In this document: positions 1 to 9,271 of the stretch, one piece after another | Position numbering within the stretch: position 1 is the stretch's first letter | Layout of the letters: each line of letters starts with the position of its first letter | Origin: Hamiltosporidium magnivora | Lineage: Eukaryota; Microsporidia; Dubosqiidae | Assembly (NCBI GenBank): GCA_004325065.1 | Contig: PITI01000217.1 | Coordinates: forward strand, 1-16,603 | Length of the DNA: 16,603 nt | Direction: 5' to 3' | Translations under genes and position numbers: made by a program | Notes under the pieces: model-generated | Databases searched by the model: none | Seen by the model: the letters and a program-made list of their open reading frames with translations, nothing else | Told to the model about the DNA's origin: nothing

Positions 1-39
1 ATTACCTACATGTTCAGCTGCGGTCTGCAATCTGGTTAC

Positions 40-245
40 ATAAAAAACTACAAATAAATTTGTAGAAAAAGTTTCTCCATTTCTTAGACCTCTCCTCCTC
101 ATACAAACTCCCATGGAACAACCGAAGATGTAGTGTGGTTTTATTCCCAATAAAAATCCAAACAATGATCTCACACCAGTTTCACACACTCATTGCCAAG
201 CAGAAAGTTTTTTATGTGGTTATCCTCCCTCCACAATATATTAAT
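40..245 (+). repeat. Dispersed repeat, copy A
   Basis: This stretch aligns with 1050-1245 and, more weakly, 4455-4640, all in the same orientation. The best block is AACAATGATCTCACACCAG followed by TTTCACACACTCA (about 160-200), matched in copy B by AACAATGATTTTCACATTAA and TTTCACACACTCAA. The 5' half is more diverged and contains a perfect 8-bp hairpin, CTACAAAT AA ATTTGTAG, at 48-65. It has no open frame of note and no recognisable RNA polymerase III boxes. It could be an untranslated part of a transposable element or a short non-autonomous element. The boundaries are approximate because the outer ends fade into AT-rich sequence. Confidence 0.6.
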
Positions 246-1049
246 CTATAAGATTAACTTTAGTAAGTATTTTACTTAGTTTTCATAGATTTTATGAAGC
301 CAAAACCATCACTATATAAGTTTAATTAAATATTTTTATACTAAGATGTTATTATTTTTTTTTAAATTTTATTTTTGGTAACTATCAAAAGCTAAATTTT
401 AAATTAACATAAAGTTATGTTTTTCTTTGATTTTGGATGCATCATTAAGCCAGAATTCTCATCAGCTGTTATTTTCGTAATTATTCGATCTAAGTTTTTC
501 AATTTCCTGCGGTTACGATGCCATCAATTTTTTTTCTTTTGGCAGTTTAATTTAAAATCGAGTCAAGATTTAAATTATTTAGCTACTCAGATCAATATTA
601 ATATTGGAATTTTAGACAACAATAAACTACAGAACTATATTGATTCTGTGTCATATAATAATCTTTGGATCTAAACCTTTTATAATTGTTCGAAATACTG
701 TCGAACTATTCAAGCTTAGAAAATTTAACGAATTTTAAATAAATAAAAATTTGGGTATGAAAAAAATAAAGCCTATTTAAGCCACTGGATATTAAATAGA
801 TCCATATCCGTGATAACATCTTAAAATTCTATTCCATACAATTTGCTTTATTTCCTGTACTCTAAATCTATACTTTAAAATATTGGTTTTACATTTCTAA
901 GTACCAAGCAATATTTTTGCATATACCTGGATGTTATTTATGTCATATACTTTTTCTTTTTTTTTAAGTTAGATTGAAATTTTGGGTTGGTTTAGATTCT
1001 CTTTCGCAGCTCTAAGAATTCATACAACATAAATCATTATAATTGCAAC
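246..1049. other. AT-rich intergenic stretch, no supported gene
   Basis: The stretch is AT-rich with many homopolymer T runs. An 85-codon open frame lies at 417-674 on the plus strand, but its length is near the chance expectation for so large a search at this base composition. It has a phenylalanine-rich low-complexity start and no recognised similarity. I see no RNA gene here. Confidence 0.5.
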
Positions 1050-1250
1050 TTACTTACTTATTCCATTCGTCGTTCACCTCTGGGTGTCGAGGAGGAACAA
1101 CTAGAAAATTTCGAAAGGCTTCTTTTAATCTGTTATACTCATGGTGCTAGGGATTAATCTAAAGATACAAAGTTGGACTATATCCCACCAAAATGTCAAC
1201 AATGATTTTCACATTAATTTCACACACTCAACGATAGCCAGATAGTTTTT
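1050..1250 (+). repeat. Dispersed repeat, copy B (best preserved)
   Basis: This copy opens with TACTTACTTATTCCATT (1051-1067), repeated at 4455-4471. About 70 nt further on it has TCTTTTAATC (1121-1130), repeated at 4521-4530 with a spacing difference of only 4 nt. Its 3' half (about 1165-1245) matches copy A through AACAATGAT and TTTCACACACTCA. It therefore bridges copies A and C and shows that all three are one family. The middle part (1072-1095) is richer in G and C than its surroundings, with an ACCTCTGGGTGTCGAGGAGG run. No coding potential is seen. A transposable-element untranslated region or a SINE-like unit are both possible. Confidence 0.65.
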
Positions 1251-1463
1251 AAAGGTATTTAAATTGGAAATAGAAGTAAATTTATCAAACCTTGAAACAT
1301 TGCATTGCTCTAAAAAATGTATACACCAGTATAATTAATCAAATTTCATGTAAATTTTGCAAAAAATGACATTCAAATATAAAAACTAGAAACCATTTTG
1401 AGAAAAAAGTTAATAAAATAGAAAAAACCACGCAAATCATGTTGAGAAACCATAAACTTAATA

Positions 1464-1480
1464 TTTATTATTATTTTATT
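1464..1480 (-). promoter_or_regulatory. Overlapping stop codon and AATAAA poly(A)-type signals
   Basis: On the minus strand the stop codon TGA of the orphan gene runs directly into TGAATAAAA, so an AATAAA hexamer (1475-1480) starts inside the stop. A second AATAAA lies at 1464-1469. Signals this close to, or overlapping, the coding end fit the very short 3' untranslated regions known from microsporidia. In such AT-rich DNA the hexamer also arises easily by chance, so its use is not proven. Confidence 0.35.
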
Positions 1481-2772
1481 CATTCTTTTGTGTTGCTAGA
1501 AATATATTTGATCAAATCCTTAAACTCAGAAGGATTCTTTGCAATCATATTCAGTAAAACTTTTTTCACATCATAATAGTCACTTGAAAAATCCCATGTG
1601 GTCATAGTTTTAAACATTATTACATCAGGATCTAAATTTACGTGTTTCTTTAGTGTAATTTTCAGATCATATTGGGTTTTATCTTTTACTTTAAATGAGA
1701 AAAAATGAATTGATCTTTTAATTTCTAATGTATATAAGAATAAATAAAGAAAACAAGTCTGTGTTTTTTTGCCATTTTCATTAGTTCTTGAAATTTTAAA
1801 GATACGATAAAAGTTTAAATGTTTGAGTTTCTTTTGTAAGACTAATATCCTGTGGTTTTTTATGACAACGTACTTATCTATGCACAAATATAAAATTTTA
1901 TCTATATAATTTGTGCGGAAATTGGGTATATTATATGAAGAATTTCTTATTTGATGATTTAAAAATCCATCTCGATTGATTTTTATCGGTAGATCAAAGC
2001 TTAGAAATGATATGTCTTGGATTTTGTGTTTTATTTTGTCTATTAATCCTATTACCGATCGAGCTTTCAAAGAAACAAAGAAATATTGTTTAATATATTC
2101 CTTTATGAAATTTTCATTGGAAATAATATTGTTTCTCATAAAATCTGTAGATTCATTATTAATTATAATTACTAAATTCAAATAAAAATAATCATTGTAA
2201 GTTCTTAATATTTCAGTCATCACATTTTCATTATATTCTGCTGATTTTATTGGTTGGATTATAAAAACACCATCATATTCCGTCATATAGGTGTTTAAAA
2301 CTTTGAATATTTTTTCAAAAAAAACTATAAATCTTGCAATAAATGAATAAGCGTTTTCATGATCTAAAATCAACACACTTTTCTTAAATTTTACAATATT
2401 ACTCTCAGTAGATCGAAATTTAATTGCAGAAGATGTTTTTTGCTTGTAAAACGAGAAAATAAAAAAATATCTTACGAAATGATTAGAAGTATATGAAGTA
2501 ATAAGAAAATTTAGATCGAATTTTTTTATTGGAATATATTTTAAAACTTGAGCACATGAATGTTCTGTTTTGTTTATATTATTAATACTTATTAGGTGTA
2601 AATCATATTTCGAATTTTCAAAAAGTTGTTTTTGAATTGAATCAACATATAAATCTAAGAATTCGCGGAACTTGTCTTCTAGGTTTTGAATGTAATTTAT
2701 TTTATTCCTTCCTAGAAATATAAAGTTGATTTTTAGTAAGAAAATTTGAATTATTTTGTTCATAAATTGCAT
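1480..2772 (-). CDS. Orphan 430-residue protein
   Basis: This is a single uninterrupted 430-codon frame. At this AT content a random frame of that length is effectively excluded, so it is a real, intact gene. I do not recognise the family. The protein is rich in Ile, Asn, Lys and Phe, as expected from the base composition. It begins with a hydrophobic stretch at residues 7-20 that is short and interrupted by Lys, so it is a weak candidate for a signal or membrane segment. Three predicted beta-strands stand out: SVLILDH (132-138), DGVFIIQP (167-174) and NLVIIINNE (199-207), separated by likely helices. That spacing suggests an alpha/beta sheet domain, but no Walker A loop, kinase, protease or zinc motif is visible. 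The C-terminal third alternates Lys-rich and aromatic segments. A second Met at residue 4 (2761-2763) is an equally plausible start, and neither has the CCC triplet seen upstream of the TYW2-like gene. The stop TGA overlaps an AATAAA. There are no introns and no close neighbours. Confidence 0.85.
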   Translation of the reverse strand: MQFMNKIIQIFLLKINFIFLGRNKINYIQNLEDKFREFLDLYVDSIQKQLFENSKYDLHLISINNINKTEHSCAQVLKYIPIKKFDLNFLITSYTSNHFVRYFFIFSFYKQKTSSAIKFRSTESNIVKFKKSVLILDHENAYSFIARFIVFFEKIFKVLNTYMTEYDGVFIIQPIKSAEYNENVMTEILRTYNDYFYLNLVIIINNESTDFMRNNIISNENFIKEYIKQYFFVSLKARSVIGLIDKIKHKIQDISFLSFDLPIKINRDGFLNHQIRNSSYNIPNFRTNYIDKILYLCIDKYVVIKNHRILVLQKKLKHLNFYRIFKISRTNENGKKTQTCFLYLFLYTLEIKRSIHFFSFKVKDKTQYDLKITLKKHVNLDPDVIMFKTMTTWDFSSDYYDVKKVLLNMIAKNPSEFKDLIKYISSNTKE

Positions 2773-4454
2773 ACAAAATCAACGTATTTTGAATATCTTA
2801 CTTATATTTTATTTAAAAAACTGTGATAAATAAAAATCATAACAATATGAAGTAAATTACTATTATTAAATATAGACTTTTCTCTGGTTCCTAGATCGGT
2901 ATTAATTTATTAAATTTAATTTAAATCAGAAATATATATTATTCTAGTTTTTGGAAATTAAAAAAAATGAATAATATCACAAGAAATAATAAAAAGTAAG
3001 CATATTTTTTTTTAGCTTTCTGAGCCAGATAAACATATCTATCGAACTTTGCAATCGTTTTTGAAATACATAATTAAATTTTAAATTAAAATCAATCATT
3101 TAATCGTTTAATTCAAATTATTAAGGCATATGATTTCAAGAATTAATTAATTAAGTGAATTTATAATTTTTGTTATTTCCCACAATGTTAATTTTGTCAG
3201 ACACTTGTTTCTATTTCCATCATATTTCCGAATTTTTTGGGTAAAATATAAACAGAATCACTCTTATATAATGTTTATAAATTTCAAACTTAATCACATA
3301 TCAGAAAATAAGTTTTTATAGTTCTTTTCATTGTTTTTCCAATACCTTGCTGATCGGCTGTGTAAATACATTCAGACTAGAGTTTAGAAAACAAAAGTTT
3401 TCTCAATCTACTACAATATTATATCCTTCTCTATAATCCGTTTCACACTTTAGTATTGCTCTGAAACTAATAACCGATACTAAAACCAAAACTTAAATGT
3501 TTATTTACTTGTTGTTGATACTATATAAACTTGTATCTAGAATATCACTCTAAGTTTTTAAAAATACTTTTACAATTAGTAAAAGATAATAAAACCTAGT
3601 TTTATTTCAATTAAATTTATTTCTATTTTTTTAATACTTTGGCATTTGAAGATTGTCCTAGATAAATTTTTCTACAACTGAACTTTAAAAATATTTAATT
3701 CTTATTCAAAATATTTTGAAATTTTTTTTTTCTTGGGTTGCAACATTTGCTGCAATCTCTCTTTATAATTCATAAAACATAAAAGTAGCGAAACATTTTA
3801 TTAGATTGCTTTCATAATTTTAAAAACATGTTATAAAACCAAGTAAATATAGCTTAAAATTTGATTTAATTCCCCATCCGTAGTTTTGCACTGAAATTTA
3901 CCAATATTTCTTTAATTTTCCAGAATTACTAGGAAGTTCAAATAGGTTTTTGTAATATACACTCGCCTTGAACATAACAAAGAAAGCTATACTATGTTTG
4001 AATATCTTTTTTTTCCAATTACTATCATTATTCAAACTTTCAAATAAGTGAATGAATCTTTGGAAACCCTTGATAGTTTTATTTTTTTCATTTTAGATAT
4101 AAAAATACATTTCGGGATAATCGATATTCGCATTTGTTTGCTGAAAAGACTTTTTCCGTAAATTTCTTCTATAATGCTAGTTCGTTTTATAAAAATAAAA
4201 ACAGGTGTAATTTTAATTAACCAAAAGCTATAGTTTAAGAGTCTATAGCTCAACCGCATTTCAATTCATTTATTTTGTACTTTTAGCGAAAAATATATTG
4301 TTCTACAGATTAGCGATATTTATAAATTATACACAACGAAAAGCTTGGTTTTATAGATATTTTCTAGTTTTGTTAGGTTCTTTTATAATTACTATTAGGT
4401 TTATAAACAAATATTTCTCTAAAATTGAATGTATATATGCTTAGTATTCTTAGT
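2773..4454. other. AT-rich intergenic stretch, no supported gene
   Basis: These 1.7 kb contain only short frames. The longest is 75 codons at 4032-4259 on the minus strand, Ile/Lys-rich, with no recognised motif and a length expected by chance. No tRNA, hairpin cluster or recognisable transposon remnant was found. The upstream region of the orphan gene (2773-2900) has long A/T runs but no distinctive promoter motif. Confidence 0.5.
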
Positions 4455-4640
4455 TACTTACTTATTCCATTTCTCTTTTTTTCGGTATTGACGCTGTACA
4501 AATTAAATTTTTAATCTGTTTCTTTTAATCTATTGTAATTCGAGATTATAGAGGATTTGCTTTACATTCCGTGTACTATCCTACTGTACAAAAACCAGTA
4601 ATTGTATTTTCGCATAAAACTTTTTAAGAATAAAATACAG
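4455..4640 (+). repeat. Dispersed repeat, copy C
   Basis: Its start TACTTACTTATTCCATTT (4455-4472) is nearly identical to copy B, and TCTTTTAATC at 4521-4530 keeps almost the same spacing. After that the match is looser: TGTACTATCCTACTGTAC with a following AATTGTATTTTCGCA parallels the TGGACTATATCCCACC and ATGATTTTCACA parts of copy B. This copy runs directly into the decayed retroelement at about 4640, on the same strand. It may therefore be a part of that element, joined to the 3' coding region by an internal deletion. An independent insertion is the alternative. Confidence 0.5.
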
Positions 4641-5690
4641 GTTGAAAGATGAAGCCACAAAGAAGAAATTTAAAGAATTTCAACTAGCTAACCTATGCAA
4701 CGAAATAGAAAAATAAAACTACATTCAAAGTTATATAATACTAAAAATAACGAGCAGATAAGTTTAAATTTACTCTAAGAATGATTAAAAAGCGGAATGT
4801 AAGATTACTTGATCAAACAGTGTTCTGCTATATCCGGGGCAAAAATGTATTCTGGGGGATTAGAAAATAAGAGTCAACACTACAACACTATCAAGGAAAA
4901 ATTAGACTATTTGACGACGAGATGTGAAAAAATGGACAGCCATGGTTATACTAGAGGAAAAAATGAAATGATACGATACATATATCTAATCTTACTTAAT
5001 AGATATAAATTTGAGTTTTGAAACAAATTAGTAGTCACTCAATGCAGGAATTCTTGATAACGAGCATGCAAAGATTAAAATTAACGCCGGAATCAAACTG
5101 ATGGCGAAAAAGGTCTAATAAGCCATATATATTAATCTAAAATAAGAGGAAAAATATGATAACTCTTATTTAGGTAAGAAACAATCTCAAGACTTTCTTA
5201 AGATAGTTAAAACAGATAAGCTTAGAAAGCATGACTTATTCAAAATAAACTAGGTCTTATTTATAAATGGATCATGGTGATAATTCCTTATGTGATGAAC
5301 CGGAACGGTATTGTAACAAAATACCATAGTACAAATGTGAAAAGACTATAAATATCTGAGAGTATAAAGTCATGTATCTGGTCGATAGTACTAAAGAAGA
5401 CAGTCGAAAATTATATTCTGATCAGAGAAGAGCACTCGAATAGAGACTAAATCGCGAAGAAGGTAAGGAGAGTGTGTCTTTATGTGTTATTTAATTACCA
5501 GAGATGCATAAAAAACAAACACCACCTTCGAGCGAGTAAATAACTAGGAATGTGGTGTTAAAATATCAAACATCGAAAATATTTTATACCTTATTTTTGA
5601 TGACGTAATCAGAGTAGAAGAATCGACAATAAACATGAATGAAGAGCCAGATGTAAAAAAGCATAGCGATGGAGTTATTATTTAGATAAA
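4640..5690 (+). mobile_element. Decayed 3' part of a non-LTR retrotransposon with restriction-like endonuclease (R2-type C-terminus)
   Basis: Shifting between frames gives a continuous resemblance to the C-terminal region of R2-type retroelement proteins, which carry a CCHC zinc motif followed by a PD-(D/E)XK nuclease. In order: TLRMIKKRNVRL and VFCYIRGKNVFWG (4772-4858); after a frameshift, SQHYNTI to LTTRCEKM, where the CCHC pattern should be but only the last Cys survives; YTRGKNEMIRYIYLILLN, the helix after the zinc motif; then the nuclease core. There KPYI (5120-5131) stands where KPD is expected, and ITLI is followed by TAG (5171-5173) where the catalytic Glu should be. Further on are IIPYVMNRNGIVTKYH (about 5281-5328), SIVLKKTVEN (about 5382) and a tail ending at TAG 5682-5684. 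A run of ten A at 5747-5756 could mark the old 3' end. The reverse transcriptase domain is absent. I recall similar repeated proteins from microsporidia, but this is memory, not a search. At least four frame changes show that it is dead. Confidence 0.7.
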
Positions 5691-6167
5691 ATTATATAAA
5701 AAAGATAAATTTTGTTAACCTAGAATTCTATTAAATAGTTTTTCTCAAAAAAAAAATTATTTTATTTAATCCATAAGAATAGAAGAAAGATTGAAGAAAA
5801 AAACTTGCGGAAGTCAATAAATAAACCTTTTAATCAAAACATTTCTTTGGTAACACGGTCACCAAGCTATTTATTTCAAAAAACAAAGCCATTCTACCAA
5901 AATACACTAAATCTGCATGCTTCGAAGAAGTTACGACAATATTAGAACTTAAAATGTGAAAGATTATTTCAAGCTTTCAAAAATAATTTTACCAGTAAGT
6001 CTTTGTCCCAACTTTTAAGCTATTCCTAATTGGATATTTTTTTATTCACTGAATTTAAAAAATAATACCAGTGGATTAAATTCGCGCCTTAATAAACCAT
6101 CTTCTATATTCAATAAAACAATTTAAAAATAACTGCATAATTATTTTATACATAAAATATTTATATC
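5691..6167. other. AT-rich spacer between the two retroelements
   Basis: No gene is supported. The sequence starts with what may be the 3' untranslated end of the upstream element and continues as plain AT-rich DNA up to the target site of the LINE at 6168. No hairpin or repeat beyond simple A/T runs was found. Confidence 0.5.
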
Positions 6168-6180
6168 TATATGTAACCAA
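6168..6180 (+). repeat. Left target site duplication of the LINE
   Basis: TATATGTAACCAA here is identical to 9259-9271, which lies directly after the terminal TAG repeats of the element. Thirteen identical bases at exactly the two ends of a coding relic are best explained as the duplicated target site made at insertion. The bases beyond the 13-mer differ on both sides. Confidence 0.85.
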
Positions 6181-9100
6181 ACTCCGCGAGAGATACGACG
6201 AGTTCTGCTCTGCTTGTCCCAACTATGAATAAAGGAGGAGTTGAGCATAGAGCCAACACTCTTATCTCACATAACCATATTTTTACGGATCCGAAACGTA
6301 ATAAATAAGTTCTAAAAAAAATCAAATAATAAAAAAATAAAAAAAAGTCTAATAAATATTGGAACATTGAAGATGCGAAGCCTTTTTCGATTAGGTGCAT
6401 CATCTAATCTATCTAATGAATTAGTGAAATATAAAATTGATATTGTTTTACTGCAAGAAATCAGATGAAAAGGGTCAGATATGATAAAAGCAAAGGAATA
6501 CAGAGTGTTCTACCGCGGTAACACGACTAACGTACTGGGCACAGCATTTGTTACATAAAAACAATCTTGTGAAAAATGTTTTGAGATATAAGCCTATTGA
6601 CAAACGATTCTGCTCAATAAGATTCAAGGGACATTTCTTTAACACGAAATTGATATGTGTTCATGACCCAGCTGAAGATACTAATGAAGAAATAAAATAT
6701 GCATTCTATGAATGATTCCTATTTGCCTACGAATGTGGCCGAAAAAATAATACTAAAAATTGTTATATGAAATTTGAACTCAAATATAGGAAAGGAGATA
6801 GGGTGCAAGCCTATTATCTGACAGGAAACTATCCATACAGAGCCAAAATCAATGGAATCACACAGATCAATTTTGCAATGTGTAAAAGCATGACATATTC
6901 TAGGAGTTATTTTTCCCATAAAACAATGCATAAATACACTTGGCGATCTCCGGATGGTATACCATTCAATCAAATCGACCACGTGCTTTTTGATTCGAGA
7001 CATGTATTAAGTATTATGAATGTGAAGAGCTTTAGAGGCGCTGAGGTAAATCCAGATCACTTTTTGGTTAAGATAATTTATAGGCAGCGAATATCCGCCT
7101 CAAAACCCCCGGAAAATCTAAATTAGAAAGATATGATACTGTATGCCGAATGATTTGAATATTTGAGAAAATATGCAAAGACGCTGACTAAACCTTTAAA
7201 CATGAACAAGCCTTATAAATCAGCTGACATAGATGACATCTGGACCAAGATAAAGAAAACAATCAAAGAAACAGCAGAACAAATGATGGGATTTAAATAA
7301 ACCTGAGATACGAGATCTTGATTCGATCAAGAGTATAGGGAGGTTATAATCAACGAATCAAAGCCAGAATTAAAAATGCGACAACCTAATACCATTGTTA
7401 TAAAACAGAAGTTCTGTACATCAAGAACCAATGAAAGCCGTGTTTTAATGGGAAAATAAAGGGTCTGAGGGATTAAAAGGCTAAAAGAAATAGAATGAAT
7501 GGAAGAAAGTAAAAAATAAGAAGAATGTATGAATTCATATGAAATGAGAAACAAGGCCTTGTATCCAAAGCCTTTATTTTATAAGAAACGAATAGTGGAA
7601 ATTTTTCGGATCCCAAAAAGTTTCGATACATAGCTAAATATTTTGAAAGCCTCCTAAACTGCATGAAAGAGGATAAATCTGATAAGGAAGAATATCATAA
7701 TAATTCAGCGAAGTAAGAATATTAAAACAATCGAAGATCCAACTCTCTAAGTAACAATAACTGCCATTGTGTGTTTGATAAATCATAGAGCACCGGATGA
7801 ACATAAAACTTAAGCTTAGTTTGTAAAATACGGGCGTGATAAATTATTCGCAAATTTATACGAATTAGTTAAAATCATATCAAAAAAATGCAGAAATGCC
7901 CGAGGAACGGATTTAAATCTGATAATACCTTTACATATGACAGGTACGAAGATAAACAAGTCTAATTATAGAAGAAGATCTCTATTAAATACTGGTGATA
8001 AAGTTTTAAGCGAAAAAGTTGCCAATAGATCAGAGAAAGAGCTGAATAATTATATGAGATTATCAATGACGATTCCGTAAAGGAGAGTCTACAACAGATC
8101 AAATATTTTTTAGAAAGAATGATCTTGGAAAAATGCTACGAATATAATATTCCTACATATCAATTTTTTCTAGATTATAAACAGCTATTGATACTAATCA
8201 TCGGAAATACATGTTTAATGCTATTGGGGATTCTCGAATTCCATCAAAACTGATAGGAATTATAAAATTAACTCTAGCAGAAACGAAAAGGAAAGATATG
8301 GATAACAAACAATATTTCAAATGATTCTAGAATAAGCAAAAACCTAAAGAAAGGAGATAAGTTTCGTGGATTCTATGAAACCTAACAATGGAAAATATTA
8401 TTCGTAAAAACAAAATCTGAGGAAATGAAATTATATATGATAGGAAAAATTTATGCCTAACATATGCCGACGATCTAACTAAAATATGCAGAAAGAAATC
8501 AAAATAAAATCTTTTTGGTACAATCGTAACAGAATCAACAAAAGCCGGATTAAAGATAAAACAAAAAAAGTAACAGGAAATGAAATTTTCGCCAAATAAC
8601 TTTAAAAATGCTTTCGAAATCGATTCAATGAAGTCTGAAAGGGTATCGAGCTTTGTATTTGGGAACTTAAATAAATGAAACTAACAAAAGCAATAGGGGT
8701 AATTAAGGAAAATATGAAAGCAGGAAATAAAGTTTACTTTGTGCTACAATGCTTGATTAAATCAACATAAATAAGTAGGAATTCGAAAAAGAATATATAT
8801 AGGACAATTATACGCTCTGTTGTAATGTATAGATAAAAGACTTGAATTATGAAGAAAAATAGATGAGATAATTTTAGACACATGAGAATGAAAAATTCTT
8901 CGCAGAATATATAGCTGAAATCCAAAAAAAATGTGCGAAAAAGTTGAACTAATCAAGAAATTTATGACTTCTTTCGTGAAAAAAAATTGGGGACTAAAAC
9001 AAAAAGAGGTAGATTAACGTGGCTAGGACATGCAATACCAATGCAGTCTGATAGAGAGGCAAACCAAGTCTATATGTATAAACCCAATTGGAAAAGAACC

Positions 9101-9258
9101 AAGGTTAAACCACAGGATATATGAATGGATGATGTAGATAATATCTATGAATATTTAATGTGAAACAGAGGTGAAAAAAGCGAAAGTTAGAAAATAATAG
9201 AGCAAAATCGTCAAAGAAATCAGGGCTCTATAATAGCCGTAGCGCTATCTAGTAGTAG
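6181..9258 (+). mobile_element. Full-length, inactive non-LTR retrotransposon (RTE/CR1-like, apurinic-endonuclease type)
   Basis: The element is 3,078 bp long and bounded by a perfect 13-bp target site duplication. It has a 5' untranslated part of about 150 bp, whose first 110 bp are clearly less AT-rich than the flanks. A single coding region for endonuclease plus reverse transcriptase follows, and the end is a simple TAG repeat (9250-9258) instead of poly(A). This size, single-frame layout and short tandem tail fit RTE-like elements, although a CR1/Jockey relative cannot be excluded without a tree. The coding region is close in sequence pattern to the arthropod proteins annotated as craniofacial development protein 2-like, which are such retroelements. 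Many stops and frameshifts make it inactive. The copy inserted into AT-rich intergenic DNA. Confidence 0.85.
6340..9240 (+). pseudogene. Broken endonuclease-reverse transcriptase frame of the LINE
   Basis: The endonuclease starts with IGTLKMRSLFRLG (about 6358), followed by IDIVLLQEIR with the catalytic Glu, then TGA where Trp is usual. The longest open piece is 6767-7126 (119 codons). It holds YTWRSPDG and NQIDHVLFDSRH (residues 57-79) and PDHFLV with the final Asp-His pair (97-98). The GDFN motif that should precede them is unrecognisable. A linker with DDIWTKIKKTIKETAEQ and DQEYREVI follows (about 7228-7350). The reverse transcriptase has NYRRRSLLNTGDKVLS (7964-8011), FFLDYKQ with the first catalytic Asp (about 8164-8184), a degraded LRQGD-type region read as LKKGD (8342-8358), and an intact LTYADDL (8457-8477). 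The C-terminus keeps RGRLTWLGHA (9005-9034), YMYKPN and MDDVDN (9125-9142). These pieces lie in all three frames in the right order. No product can be made, but the catalytic Tyr-Ala-Asp-Asp box survives. Confidence 0.85.
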
Positions 9259-9271
9259 TATATGTAACCAA
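9250..9271 (+). repeat. TAG-repeat tail and right target site duplication
   Basis: Three tandem TAG units (9250-9258) close the LINE, and TATATGTAACCAA (9259-9271) repeats the 13 bp found at 6168-6180. Short tandem tails in place of poly(A) are typical of RTE/CR1-like elements. The TAG units could lend or take a TA at the junction, so the exact end is uncertain by two bases. Confidence 0.8.

Noticed and set aside
417..674. 85-codon plus-strand frame
   Set aside because: The length is near the longest expected by chance in this composition, the start is low-complexity Phe-rich, and no family is recognised.
4032..4259. 75-codon minus-strand frame
   Set aside because: Chance length, Ile/Lys composition typical of translated AT-rich DNA, no similarity recognised.
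6719..7003. 94-codon minus-strand frame
   Set aside because: It is the antisense shadow of the LINE endonuclease domain read on the plus strand at 6767-7126.
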